NCBI RefSeq assembly: GCF_023278565.1
Contig: NC_064676.1
Span: forward strand, 930,001 to 994,000
Reading direction: 5' to 3'
Source of the DNA: Colletotrichum lupini
Taxonomy: Eukaryota; Ascomycota; Sordariomycetes; Glomerellales; Glomerellaceae
Length of the DNA: 64,000 nucleotides
Each line of letters starts with the position of its first letter. Position 1 is the first letter of the stretch. This document shows, in pieces, positions 1 through 11,987 of this stretch. The notes beneath the pieces are model-generated. The model did not search any database and was not told the origin of the DNA. It saw only the letters and a list, made by a program, of their open reading frames with translations. A program made the translations under genes and the position numbers.

Positions 1-1965
1 CGTCATGGGATTCCACTGCCTCGACGGATGAACGAGGGTGTATAGAATCGGATCAGCAATCATAATCAGGGTGGCGATACGCTTCAAGCTGCGCAGTGAA
101 AAGCCTCGAACGCTACCTACGTGAACGTGGAGGCCGCAACTGATGTCCAGCATCGGCCGAAGCCCGCCGCGGAGAATCCTCAACACGTCGACAATCTTGC
201 CGAAATCTTTGGGCGAATCACGCAAGATGGGACTGGACATTTCTATCCCGATGTGTCCAGCGTACCCCTTTTCACCGGAAGCCCAGTCTGAAAGGCTTGG
301 ATCTCTCTCAATGTACCAGCACTGGAACATCGCGAGGACATCTTCGAAGAAGTGGAGGTGGCAGCCCGCGGCGTCTGCAACGGACTGTATCCCGGGGATC
401 GAGACCTCACCCTCGAATTTGTCTTGGAGGTCAAAGACGGTGTCGAACGTGGCGCCAAAGTGACCGGCGTCGCAGAGCAGCCTCTCTAAATATTTCGCTG
501 ATTCATCGTGGGCCTGGCCGCGCTCGTCTTTGGGCTGAGTGCCGAGGTATTTATCCATCAGGTCAGCCAGCTCATCGCGCTCGTCCTGTGTAGTGGGCTT
601 GCTCGGACTTGGGATGACATACGGGGTGAAGTGGTCGTAGACCCAGCGCTGGTCTTTGATGCCTTTGCCAGTATACTTGGTGTTGGTGAAAGGAACGAGG
701 AACTCGAGCTCGATGCCAAAGGTGTACGGGGACAAGTCTTTTTCGTCTTCGAGGTTGATGGCGGGTTTGCGAAGGCGGTGGCTGTCGAGTTCTGGAACGA
801 ATGGGTTCCGGCCCAGAGGTTCGTAATATGCTGCTTGTACGTGGAGGTTAATATCTTCAAGAAATTGAGTCGTCGTGTACGAACCAGAGAAACCAAACGT
901 AGAGATGGGTAGCTTCAGCTGTCCAACCACACGTTCTACTTGATCCTCAGTTTCGTTCAGGCAAAAGTTGATGATGCCGTGACATACCTTGATCCAGTTC
1001 TCGATGGCGGCAGAGTCCAATGTGCCAGCGTGCTGAGAAAAACCTATGGTTTTCTTCGTAGGGTCTTTGTCAAGGAGTCCGGAAAAGTCGTAGGCGCCAG
1101 GGAAGATGCCTGCTTGACCTTTCCAGTCCCTGACGTGGATTTCGGTGCCACTAATGATATCATTGAAGCTTTCGGCGGTATCGACGCGGACGATAGCTTC
1201 GTTTTCAATGTCTAGCCCGCGGATAGATGGTGGTTCGAGCATGTTGACCTTGTTAGCAGTTGGTAAACCACGGGTGAAGAAGGCCTCGGTGGGCTCGCCG
1301 CGCCATTCGGCATCAGAAAGGAAGGCGTGCAGATCGGTGCTGAACATACGTGCAAACTCAAGACCAGGAGCTACTAGTGAGCCTGGTCCACAGTATGGCG
1401 CATGTAGATCGTTCAGGCAAGGTGAGGCGAACCATAGAAAGTTGAGGATACGACGGACTTCTGGGAGGGTGAAGTCTCCCTCCTTGGGCTTGACATCAAC
1501 GCGGAGGCGCGGAATCTCGTTCAAGGCGATGGTGAGGTTCCTCGAGACTTTGAGAGCGGAACAAATTGAAATGATTATTGCCGAAGTCTGCGGGATCATA
1601 GGCATTAGCGGAGAATGAATACGGGCGAGGTGCCATCTGGGGGACCCAAGTATGTTGAGCTCTTGCTCGTCCAACGAGACATTCCAAACACCTGGATCAG
1701 GGTCCTGATGGTTTCCAGCACCATCTGTGGTCCCGATTGATGTAGGTAGATCTATCTGGTGGAGACCGTTGGCAATGATTCGGGCTAGATCTTGTCGTTC
1801 TTCTTCGATCACACTTTCGTAGATTATACGGTCCACAACGCTGGCATTTGGAGACCGACATGCTGCCAGTGACGATGCCTCCTTATCGGAACGTTGAACG
1901 AGGAATTGAAGCACAAAGCTGATCTTCAGCTGTCGGTTGCCACTGGCTTGCTGGAGCCTGTCCAT
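1..1965 (-). CDS. Amidoligase-family protein with two amidoligase-like domains (3' end cut by window edge)
   Basis: One uninterrupted frame runs from the ATG at 1965 off the left edge (655 codons seen, no stop). The upstream in-frame stop is at 2077-2079 and 1965 is the first ATG after it. Residues about 416-655 show the hallmarks of the Amidoligase_2 family (ATP-dependent ligases of the glutamine-synthetase/COOH-NH2 ligase fold that form amide bonds): FGIELEF near 416, GIEMSSPIL near 580, and CGLHVHVG at 610-617. Residues 1-330 have the same order of elements but altered key positions: SFVLQF in place of GIELEF, IHSPLM, RLRVDV at 153-158 in place of CGLHVHV, then FSQHAGTLD in place of the usual FRQH-GTLD. 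I read this as a degenerate first copy ahead of a catalytic one. No signal peptide is visible, so it is probably cytosolic. Substrate unknown. It is divergent from the SNF5 gene, 841 bp apart. Confidence 0.82.
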   Translation of the reverse strand, partial: MDRLQQASGNRQLKISFVLQFLVQRSDKEASSLAACRSPNASVVDRIIYESVIEEERQDLARIIANGLHQIDLPTSIGTTDGAGNHQDPDPGVWNVSLDEQELNILGSPRWHLARIHSPLMPMIPQTSAIIISICSALKVSRNLTIALNEIPRLRVDVKPKEGDFTLPEVRRILNFLWFASPCLNDLHAPYCGPGSLVAPGLEFARMFSTDLHAFLSDAEWRGEPTEAFFTRGLPTANKVNMLEPPSIRGLDIENEAIVRVDTAESFNDIISGTEIHVRDWKGQAGIFPGAYDFSGLLDKDPTKKTIGFSQHAGTLDSAAIENWIKVCHGIINFCLNETEDQVERVVGQLKLPISTFGFSGSYTTTQFLEDINLHVQAAYYEPLGRNPFVPELDSHRLRKPAINLEDEKDLSPYTFGIELEFLVPFTNTKYTGKGIKDQRWVYDHFTPYVIPSPSKPTTQDERDELADLMDKYLGTQPKDERGQAHDESAKYLERLLCDAGHFGATFDTVFDLQDKFEGEVSIPGIQSVADAAGCHLHFFEDVLAMFQCWYIERDPSLSDWASGEKGYAGHIGIEMSSPILRDSPKDFGKIVDVLRILRGGLRPMLDISCGLHVHVGSVRGFSLRSLKRIATLIMIADPILYTLVHPSRQWNPMT

Positions 1966-2806
1966 TTTCTTCAGTTCCTTAGTTTCCTTGTTGTAAGTTT
2001 GTTGTTTAGGGATACTCTCGAGTTTTGGTTGTCGTGTTGTGATCTTGTTTGTTTGCTGTTGTCCAGAAATCTTTGGTTATCTACATCTATCATGAAAAAT
2101 GTTTTTTTTTATGAGGACTTGTCTGTGATATTTATCGAACACCATGATGTAGTTTCCAGCACTTCCAATTCTTGGTGCCCAGGTTCCAGCGAATCGCAAC
2201 AATTGGACTTGTCGCTTTGTGATAATTGCACAAAGACATCGTTCCATTGGACAAAGTGCAATTGATTTGTTAAAGAACTGACAAGGACATATTGAAAGTG
2301 CTCCATTTTGAGAACAGCTGCCCTATGATACAATTCCTTGTCGTTGAGTGACCGTTGACCTCGGTCAATCCGGTGTAGCATTTCGGTGAGTTCGGTGAGG
2401 CCATCGGTACCTGTGTGGGGCCTTTCGCGCTAAGCCCTTTTGGAGCTGGACCTGGGTCGGGAAACGCCGACCTGATTTTTCTGACGCGCCCTGCTGCTCT
2501 CCAATGCAATTCCAACGCGATCCACATCTCACAATCGGTGCAGCGCTCCCCTTCCAGCCTCAACACCACGGATACTTCCATCGGCGCGCAACGAGGCATC
2601 CGGCGATACAGCTCCACACACACCCAACTTCAGTCGTCAGATTTCCACGAAACGCCAATTCGCGTTTGCGCGTGCTAAACGATTGCCCCGATCGGCGCAA
2701 TCTCGTCTCGTCTCGTCTCTCCCTCGAAGTGTTCCCGGCCACTTCTCTGCCGCCCATCGTCTTGCGACAACCTGCCATGACCCATTGGGTCTCATAGTCT
2801 CCTACC
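1966..2806. other. Divergent intergenic region
   Basis: This lies between the start codons of the amidoligase gene (leftward) and the SNF5 gene (rightward), so it should hold both promoters. I see no gene and no clear TATA box. The part next to 2807 is C/T-rich, as is common in fungal 5' leaders. Confidence 0.6.
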
Positions 2807-4601
2807 ATGGACGCCCGACCGAAGCCCCAGGCGTTTCTCTCTACCTATGCGCCTCGAATCCGGGCCTACAACAACTCTCTCCTGACCCCGAACGTTGCCA
2901 GCGCTCCGACCACGACCAACTCCCGGGTGACAAAGCGCGGCACAACCATCATCAACTACGCGGAAGACGGCTACGATGAAATCGACGATGACGAGGACAG
3001 CGGCCGCCGTCGTCCTACCGGCCTACGCAGCCTGAGAAGACAGGACGATTCGGCAATCAGCCAGGATCTGCTGGACAAGGCTGGAAAGGACACGGACGAG
3101 CCCGTCGAAGTACAGGGCATCTGGAGAGATTGGTTCGGCAAGGGACGCCAGGTGCGAAATGACCAACAGAACTCGGCGCAAGCAGATCTGCCTTTGACCT
3201 TGATCCCCATCCGGATCGAGCTCGATATTCCGTCCTTCTTGCCCCAGGTCGCCTTTCCTTCGGCGCCTCACACCGTCGACACATCTCTCCCGCAATACCG
3301 AGCGCAAGAAATGACGCCGCCCTACCGGCTCCGCGATACCTTCCTTTGGAACCTGCACGAGACGGTCATCACGACTGAACAATTTGCGCAAACATACGTC
3401 CAAGACCTCGACTTGCCGAACCGTCACAACCTTATGCTCGATATTGCCAGGCAGATTCGGACCCAGCTTGAGGAATATGCCGGCGTTGCCCTGCATCCCT
3501 TGTTCCACGCGCAGTCACAGAACTCTGGAACCAACGACGCGACCAAGTCGAACTCGATGATCAACCAGGACGAGACACCCACGCCTGCCGCGGTGATCAG
3601 CCGCTCCGACACTCCAATGCTAAACGGCGGCATTGGAACGCCATCCCGAGTCAAGGACGCAACATCAGCACCAGACGTGACAGCCCACGCAAGCCCTATT
3701 CCGGTTGACTCGGACGATTATGACCACGACGACGCCTACCGATGTATTGTCACTCTCAACATCAACCTCCAGTCAGCATTGTACACGGACAAGTTTGAGT
3801 GGTCTCTGCTGCACCCCCCGGGCATGCCGGAGGCCTTTGCCAGTCAAACATGCCAAGACCTTGGATTGACAGGCGAGTGGGTTCCTGCCGTCACACACTC
3901 CATTTACGAAGCAGTATTGCGCCTGAAGAAAGAGGCCTGCGAAGCGGGTGGACTGGTAATGGGCTGGAACGGAGTCCGCGAGTTCCCCAACGATGCCACG
4001 GCTGGAGCTGACGCCGGATGGCGCTACGATCCGGAGAATCTGGCCGATCCCTGGGAGCCCAAGGTCGAGATCCTCAGCAAGGAAGAGATGGAGAAGCGAG
4101 AAGGCGACAGAGAGCGGCAAATTCGCAGACTCCGTCGCGAGACTGCTCGCTTCAGCTCAACTACTGGCTTGGTGGGCGGCGTGCCATTCTCTGGATTTGG
4201 CAACGTGGTGGAAGCTCCGGAAGAAGAACGTATGGGCAGAGGCGAGCGGTCCAAGAAGAAGCGTCGCTTCCGCAGTCTGAGCCCGATAGGCCGATCTGGA
4301 ACCCCTGGTGGACGCGGAACGCCAGACGTGGGATCCGGATATGGTGCAGGCAGCGGCTTGACTGACACGGAGCGCTTATCTTGGAGATGCTGGCACTGCT
4401 GTCTCTGGGGTTCAAGTGTGTGGGCGGTGAGACCTGGACCTGCAGGACCACGGGTAAGTTCCCAATCTGGTAATGAAGAAGGCATGTGGGCTAACAGGAA
4501 AACAGTCACTATGCCAAAACTGTGGATTGCTGTACGAGCGGGATGGCAAGCTGCCCCGCCAAACGAAGAATATGCATTTGACGGTCATCCGAACGGCTTG
4601 A
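2807..4601 (+). CDS. SNF5/SMARCB1-family chromatin-remodelling subunit (SFH1-like)
   Basis: Exons 2807-4453 and 4506-4601 give 580 residues. The 52-bp intron (GTAAGT...CAG) was placed because joining across it completes a zinc finger. The protein is nuclear and would be a core subunit of a SWI/SNF- or RSC-type ATP-dependent remodeller. An N-terminal conserved block (GIWRDWFGKG...IPIRIELDIP) lies near residues 103-142. Two SNF5 repeats follow: one around 175-235 (RLRDTFLWNLHE...) and one around 313-380 (RCIVTLNINLQ...EWSLLHPPGMPEAFA). A C-terminal GATA-like finger uses C528, C531, C552 and C555 (CWHC...CQNC), its second half supplied by exon 2. That finger and the short length fit the fungal SFH1/SNF5 form. 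The ATG context (CTACCATGG) is good. I cannot tell SWI/SNF from RSC membership. Confidence 0.9.
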
Positions 4602-7600
4602 GAGAACAAGATGGAGCTTCTCACTTGTCATTTCGTGAGCGACGACGTCGGTACTATTTTGCAAACAGGACGAAAGCGAGGAGACGAGAGAAAGAGCATG
4701 ATCCGGTGTGAAGGACGCATCGGATGGTCCAGGAGGAGAACTGTGCGCTGTGGACCAGTTCTTTGTGTACATGATGCGCAGGCGGCGGCGGTTCTGGCAG
4801 GCAGGCGTTTTACTGGGGATAATCTGGCCCTGGCCTACTGGGCAGGGCAGTCAAAGGAGTCCGGCTGCGAGCAGGGTTGTGCGATATTCCAGTTGTTTTC
4901 GGGCTAATTACGGTCGAGGTGTCCCTTTGTCGTACGGGGAAGTACTGTAGACTATGTGTAGAGATCCAATATACACACAGACAAGCATCGTTTGGGCCAT
5001 CATTCCAGGCAAGGTTGAGTACGTTGATAAACGACGATGAGATGATATTGTCAGTAGAGGGGCATCTCGAAACTGGAGTAAGGGTACTGTGTGTATTTGA
5101 CTGTATGAGAAACCGCTTAACACAGTCCCCTCACTCACTCAAACATTTGAATCTTCTGATCTCTCAAATACCCTCAGCTATCATTCTTCATCTTACAAGA
5201 AACACGTGAAGGCCGCTCATCTTCCCGACAACCGCCCGTCATTCCGAACTCATTTCCGAATTTTCCAAAGCAGTACAATCGGACGAATACCCGCGGCCAG
5301 CGACAGGCCACATGTTTCCCTGCTCAACGGCCAGCGAGTGCGACGTCGTGGCAAAGGAAATGGCCAGAGATGCCGAATCGGGACGAGAAAAACCACGGAG
5401 CTCGACCACCGTCAGCCTCCGCAATTTCTCCCACAGAAAAACTTGACGCTTTCCCCTTGTCGGCATGTCATGTCACCGGGTAAACCCTTTGATGGGGTAA
5501 GGTAGAGTTAGAGTTAGGCTCTTCTTCTTCCTCTCTCCCGTCGATTCCCTAACGCGTGTCCTCCCTCTGCTCTCAAACTAGGTACTACGTGGAGATACCA
5601 AGTGGCTAAACAGCCCTCCTCTCGCTCGCCCCTGGTTTGCCGACTCGGAGACGAGTCACTGGGATTTCTCCGGGCGGTACCTGACTTCCAGGCTGGCCTG
5701 TGAGGCGGCATCGCCTCGCCCTGGCCCGTCACTTTCCAATCTGCGCGTATCACAGATCTGTGAAGGGCGTGTAGTGGTGGTGGTAGTGGGGGGAAGTGGC
5801 TGCTCGCTTCTGCGCCTATGCCGAAGGGGTGGAATCTGCGCATGGTCAAGTGACTCTGGCATCTCCACCATGGGATTGCCGCAGACAGCTGGGAATGAGA
5901 AGACTCAAACTCTTTGAGAAGGACGGCCGGCCAGCCGACAGGAGCTGACTTGAGGTTTCTGTTCTACGGACCCATTGAGCTGCGCCCGAAGGCGCTCGAT
6001 ACCAAGCTCGCGCTTGGCTTCCATCGCTGAAAGAGGGAAACGAGAGTCAGCTATCGCGCGTCGTTGTGCTGGGCACCGCCCGACATTCGCGGTGGTTCCA
6101 GGTTCCGTTGGATATGTTCGGACTCGATCTGACTCGTTGGCGATAAGCGGATCTACCAGCCTTTCGCTCGCCTTCATCAGATGAGACATGCTTGCGTTCA
6201 TCGGATGTTAACGACGTTCATCCCGTCATCGTTCGCTCCAAAGAGGCGAACTACGATATTACCAGCCACACCACCCATCAAATACGCGAGTGAAAGGGTC
6301 TCTGTCGCATCCCGCTCCTTTCCGGCTTCAGTTCGATGCTGTCCCATATTGCGGCGGCCCGGCTGGTGCCGACGATGACGGGTTGCGAAGGGGAAGGGTT
6401 TCATGTTCCTGAGCTCTTGAGGCCAACCGCATGGAAGTCCAGGAAGACGGGCCCGAGATCGAAGGAGGGCTATTCATCTATGTATGCTACCTCACGATAG
6501 ATTGCGTGTGCAGTCTGTGTGTTGTGTGCCTACGATACGGCACCTCTTACAAGCGCTCACGGCTCTCGTTCCCTTTGTTGCCGGCCAGCCCAGCTTGTCG
6601 GCTCAGCATCCGGGGGGGCTCTTCGTCAAGCTGTCGTGAGACTTCCAGGAATAGCTAATGCCGCCCCACGAGGCTCATTGTCTCGGCTTCGAAGGTGTTC
6701 GTGTCCCGATAGCTCCAAGGCGGTGCTCCATAAGGCAGAATGCTTGCCTAAGCATGCTGCTACGCACGGAGTGGCTCTCGATTCGGATGTACGCAAGGGG
6801 AAAAGAGCTCATCAGTACCTGACTTCTTGCAGCCATCTCACTACGGCACAGCGAAGATCCCTCAGATCTATCTTCGCTTGAGGTACTCCGGAAACCCATG
6901 CTCCAGGGGCGGATGCCCTTCGCCTACCAAGGCCTCATCGCTTGTGAAGCTATTATCGGCGAGGTTCTAGACGATCAGAGTGAGATGGTCGTTTAAAGGA
7001 CGACGTTGAATTTGTCGCGGCTATTAATGCTGATCACCACCACATCCGGTGAACGCTCTGGACCTTTGCCACGGCTTGCTACACTGGGAGGCTGAGCTCA
7101 AGCTTCTCAAGCTTTTTGGCCTCTTGGTCGCCCAGAAAGTTTAGTTCTCTGGTCATCACGGGTAAATTCAAAAGCCTCTTGGCAAGTTGCGACGTGGGGC
7201 CGTTGCCTCTCTAGGCAGTAGAGGCACTTTCTTGCTCAACGTCGGAACCGCGTGTCGTTGAGTGACATCGCACCGTGATGAACTCCAAGAAAGGGTTTCC
7301 TACAATATCTGTACCGCAAGACCGAAGTACCGCAGTCTCTTCTGTCATGTACACTCAGATTCAAGGTACAGACACGCACACCTGCAGAGAGGCAACGTGA
7401 CCAGTCAGTCATAAGTGGTGTGGTGGCAGGCCCTGCTCTTAACGCATGCAATATGGGACAGCACCTCCCGCCTCCAAATTGAATCAGGGCTCCATTGAAT
7501 CTCGCCCCAATTTGTTTCTGAACCCATCGGTCTGGTAGGCATTGATTGCCATTGATTGAAAGCGTTGATCAATTAATCAAGTACGTAAAGTTTAGAGAGC

Positions 7601-9370
7601 CAAGCTGGGCCCAGCATATTGGCAACACAGAGCCGCTTCGCTTGTCGAAAGAGCTTGACGACATCAATGTTCAAAGACGAAACTCTCGTCAACGACGTGT
7701 CTGAACACCACGGAGATTCGACCCTTGCTGTAGTCCCAGAGAATTAAAAATGTGGCGTTCTCTCTCCGCACAAGCAAGGAACAGAGCGGGCGCGTGGCAG
7801 TCAGTGCCGGATGGCTAATAGGGTTATGCGGGGAGAAGGTTCTCTCTTCTCGCTCATGATGTGCAAACGCAAAAGTCGGGGAGCCTGGGGGCGGGCGATC
7901 CCTGCAAACTGCGGGGAGCGAGATGCCTAAAACAACTCTTCGCGTATCTCTAATTCTGTTATCAGTCGAATCATTAGAAGGGGGCTCGAAGCCGTAGCCT
8001 CAAGGTAAGGTACTTCTCAAGAGGGTGTGAAGAAGATGTGTGTGAGAGTGAGAGGTGAGGCTTTCGCTCAAAATCACTCAAGTGAAGTCAAACTGGCAAT
8101 GTACCAAAGTCTGGCGGGATCTTCGGGAAGCCATGAAGATCACGAGGGATGCACAATTCTCTTTCTTTCTCATGCTAGATGATCCCGGTTATGCCATCTC
8201 ACGATATCGGCCTCCCACTTCGTCAAAAAAAAAAAATCCTACAATTTTCTTTTGTGACGATTCGAGGCGCGTAGTACTCGGCGGAAGGCCTCCGTGCTGT
8301 GCGCAGGGGTAAGAAAAGTGCTCCAATGAGGAAAGCCGCGGGGACAGGTCCGCATTGGGACGAGAAACTTACCACCACCTCAACTCACCTCATCTCTCTC
8401 TCTCTCACACACACATGGCACTCATGTTCTATGCGACCCGGTTCTCCGTAGTGAGAATGGGATGGGTGAGTGTGTGACCAGCCGCATGGCCGGATGTGAC
8501 ATCGTGTCATTTCTCTCCCTGGTTCGGGACTGAGGGCGAGAACATGCGAGCCCACGTATATGGGCTTAACACACCTTATGCTGGCAAGCGGGTGAAATGA
8601 GTGAGTTGCCGCTCATACATTCTTCGTCTCGGTTCCGACTACTATGAGCATCCTCATTACTACTACTCTTATTCTTTCGGTTCTTTGCTTTCTACTGATT
8701 CAATTAGTAATACTTTCCCATAAGCTTAGGAGAGGAGAATAGTGAAGGTAGGTGTAATAGAAAAGAGTGTTGCTCATGTGTTGGCCGGCATACTCTCTGG
8801 TCACCCACTCGGCTAGGTCTTGTCTGTACCTTGCGGCTTACCCCAAGTTTGAAAGAAAAGCGGTGCAGTTTCTCCAATTGCCTATTCGGGCAAGCAAAGC
8901 ACAAACTTTGGGTTGACGACGACGCATCGTGGGAGCCGTGGTTCCTGGCACTTACATGCGCTACCCCCCTCCCGCTTCCATGCTCCATACCACCTAGGCT
9001 GCCAAGCCTAAGCCAATGTGTGTAAGTCTACCCCTTGAATATGGTCAGTTCAACTACAGCTGGTACCTTGGCTCCAGATCTTTTGCGGCCCGGATGCCGT
9101 GAGCTCCTTCGGATCCTCGCTTCCTCATCGCTAGGCTAGTCGATCATGGGGTTGGACGTCACATCGAACCAAGCTTGAAGAGTGGAACGCGGCTGTACAA
9201 GAGGCGAAAGACTCGGAATCCGACGGCAAAGTATCATCAAAGACTATCGAGATATCCCTATATAAGTTCATCGAAACTCCTCATCCAGAAAATCCCATTC
9301 CCTATCCCTCTCATCCTCATCCCCAAACACCCTTCCCTCCCTCAACACCGCCACAGTCCAAGCATTCAAG
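4602..9370. other. 4.8 kb without a recognisable gene; upstream region of the cellobiohydrolase gene
   Basis: Only short, unrelated reading frames occur on both strands; none has a recognisable domain or can be joined convincingly through introns. A mixed dinucleotide run, (TC)n then (AC)n, lies at about 8395-8415, and an A run at 8225-8236. GGCTAA, the core bound by XlnR/Xyr1-type cellulase regulators, occurs at 5604-5609 and 7813-7818, far upstream of the CBH1 start. A small non-coding RNA gene cannot be excluded by reading. Confidence 0.5.
9259..9266 (+). promoter_or_regulatory. TATA box of the cellobiohydrolase gene
   Basis: TATATAAG sits 105 bp before the ATG at 9371 and is followed by a C/T-rich leader (9290-9330), the usual layout for a highly expressed fungal secreted-enzyme gene. 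Confidence 0.6.
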
Positions 9371-11146
9371 ATGCAGACCAAGTTCGCCGCCCTCCTCGCC
9401 CTCGCGGCCGCCGCCCGCGCCCAGCAGGCTTGTACCTCTCAAGCCGAGACCCACCCCGCCCTCACCTGGCAAAAGTGCGCCGCCGGAGGCACCTGCACCA
9501 ACGTCGCCGGCTCCGTGGTCCTCGACTCCAACTGGCGATGGGCGCACACCGTCGAGGGCTCGACAAACTGCTACACCGGCAACACGTGGAACGACACTCT
9601 CTGCGCGAGCGGACAGGGCTCCGCCTGCGCGACAAAGTGCTGTGTTGACGGCGCGGATTACCCGGGCACCTACGGCATCACGACCAGCGGCAACGAGCTT
9701 AACCTCAAGTTCGTGACTACGCACGCCTACGGAAAGAACATTGGTAGCCGTGTCTACCTCATGGAGAGCGACACAAAGTACCAATCGTTCGTGCTCTTAG
9801 GTGAATCGAGCCCCGTGATCTTCATGTTTCGAGATGCTTCAAGGAAAACTAACTTTTGACTAGGCAATGAGTTCACCTTTGACGTCGACGTCTCCAACAT
9901 TGACTGCGGCTTGAACGGCGCTCTGTACTTCGTCTCCATGGACCTCGACGGTGGTCTTTCCAAGTTCACTACCAACAAGGCCGGCGCCAAGTACGGTACC
10001 GGATACTGCGACTCGCAGTGCCCCCGCGATGTCAAGTTCATCAACGGTGTTGTAAGTCACAACTCCTACTTTCAAACGCATATATCAAAAGCTCACAAGC
10101 AAACTCCAGGCCAACGTCGACGGTTGGAACCCTTCCAGCAACGATGCCAACGGTGGTGTCGGTAACCTTGGTGCTTGCTGCGCTGAGATGGATATCTGGG
10201 GTAAGTCTCATCCTCTACTTTAGTCCAACACATCAACATGAACAAACAACTAACAACCAAAACAACAGAGGCAAACAAGATCTCCACGGCCTACACCCCT
10301 CACCCCTGCCAAAACAGCGCCTACCACTCCTGCACAGGCAACGCCTGCGGCGGAACCTACTCCACCGACCGCTACGCCGGCGACTGCGACCCGGACGGAT
10401 GCGACTTCAACTCCTACCGCCAGGGCAACAAGCTCTTCTACGGCCCCGGCTCCGGCTTCACCCTCGACACCACCAAGAAGCTCTCCATCGTCACCCAGTT
10501 CATCAAGGGCTCCGACGGCGTCCTCTCCGAGATCAAGCGCTTCTACGTCCAAAACGGCAACGTCGTCCCCAACTCCGAGTCCACCATCGCCTCGAACCCG
10601 GGTAACTCCCTCACCACCGACTTCTGCACCAAGCAGAAGCTCGCCTTTGGCGACACCGACGTCTTCAAGGCAAAGGGCGGCTTCGCGAAAATGTCCGAGG
10701 CCGTCGCCGCGCCCATGGTCCTCGTCCTGTCCCTCTGGGACGACCACTACGCCAACATGCTCTGGCTGGACTCGACCTACCCCGTCGACGGCGCGGGCAA
10801 GCCCGGCGCCGAGCGCGGCTCGTGCCCGACTACCTCGGGCGTCCCCGCCGACATCGAGGCCAACGTCCCCAACTCCAACGTCAAGTTCTCCAACATCAAG
10901 TTCGGCCCCATCAACTCCACCTTCGCCTCGGGCTCCGTCGTTAACCCCCCCGGAACCGGCACGACCACCACCTCTGCGCGCCCCAGCACCATCACCACTT
11001 CCGTGCGTACGTCGTCTACCGCGCCCGCTACCGGCACCGTCGCCAAGTACGGGCAGTGCGGTGGCCAAGGATGGACTGGTGCCACTGCTTGCGTTTCTGG
11101 CAGCACCTGCACCGTCGTCAACCAGTGGTACAGCCAATGTCTCTAG
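9371..11146 (+). CDS. Cellobiohydrolase I, GH7 with C-terminal CBM1
   Basis: Exons 9371-9800, 9864-10051, 10110-10200 and 10269-11146 give 528 residues. The enzyme is a secreted, retaining, reducing-end exo-cellobiohydrolase that releases cellobiose from crystalline cellulose. A signal peptide covers residues 1-17, ending at the Ala-Arg-Ala before QQACTSQ. The GH7 domain spans about 18-455 and is Cys-rich. The catalytic signature EMDIWE gives nucleophile E232, helper D234 and acid/base E237; intron 3 splits the E237 codon. A Pro/Thr/Ser linker (about 455-493) leads to a CBM1 ([11 protein letters not shown]...QWYSQCL) with its Cys and aromatic residues intact. Length and architecture match Cel7A/CBH1 enzymes, and nothing looks broken. 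Coding GC is higher than in the flanks. Cellulose induction is expected for the family; the sequence shows only a TATA box. It ends 841 bp from the end of a convergent Zn2Cys6 regulator gene. Confidence 0.97.
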
Positions 11147-11987
11147 ATGGCTCTTGAAGACGGGTTGCCCTTTGCGGTAGCCTTCCCGATTAAAGTGACG
11201 AGTTGAAAGATTGGGATACAACGGGGATATAAAGGGAAGCATATGTGGAAGGGATAAAAAGGAGGGTGCGGAACTCGACGAAAGCTTCCCCTCCTGTTTC
11301 GCATTGTTTGCATTTCTCTTGAAGTTTTCCGAAACGAAGAACACATATTTCATGTACATATTCTCCACCATTTTCTCACATACCGGGCGTGCTTCTCGCG
11401 CCTGGCGTATAAGTATATAAATCAGATCATTCGCTTACTAAATTCCTGTTCCTGAAGTGCTTTGAAAACTTGATTGAGTATCTTGACATTCGGCACGACT
11501 CCTTGGATGTTAGATGTTTAGTGAAGACCATCCCAAAGCTTCAGCTCCTGCAGTTAGTCGCATGATTACTTCCATAGCCATCAGTTCTGCACTTATCTTC
11601 GGTGCCACAGCCATCCAAGTCAAGGTGTCCATGATAGTACAAAGGGGTTGAAAAACATGCCAATCTAGTAGCGGGGATCCATCTCAATCTCATTTGGTTG
11701 GTCTCAAGTCTCATTCAACATTGCATGACCGATTCCAGCGCGCAAAAGCAGATGGTAATCAAAATGTAACGACAAGTGTTACGCCTTTCTATTGTAAATC
11801 ATGATCCATGACTGCCCACTATACCTACCATGCAGAGGAGCATCGCTGCAACCGCTGTCCGCAAAATCAATTCAAAACCTCCAGCCGCCTGTGACTCCTT
11901 GGTATACGGTATATAATACACACACGCCAATACCCAAATCAAAGACACTGCCATTTGCTCTCCTGTTCCAGATTCCTATGAACCAGA
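11147..11987. other. Convergent 3' region
   Basis: This lies between the CBH1 stop and the stop of the leftward regulator, so it holds both 3' UTRs and terminators. No gene is visible. Confidence 0.6.

Noticed and set aside
10250..11371. 373-codon minus-strand frame across the cellobiohydrolase gene
   Set aside because: It is the GC-rich antisense shadow of the GH7 coding exon; its Gly/Val/Ala/Asp-rich translation has no domain and follows the codon bias of the sense strand.
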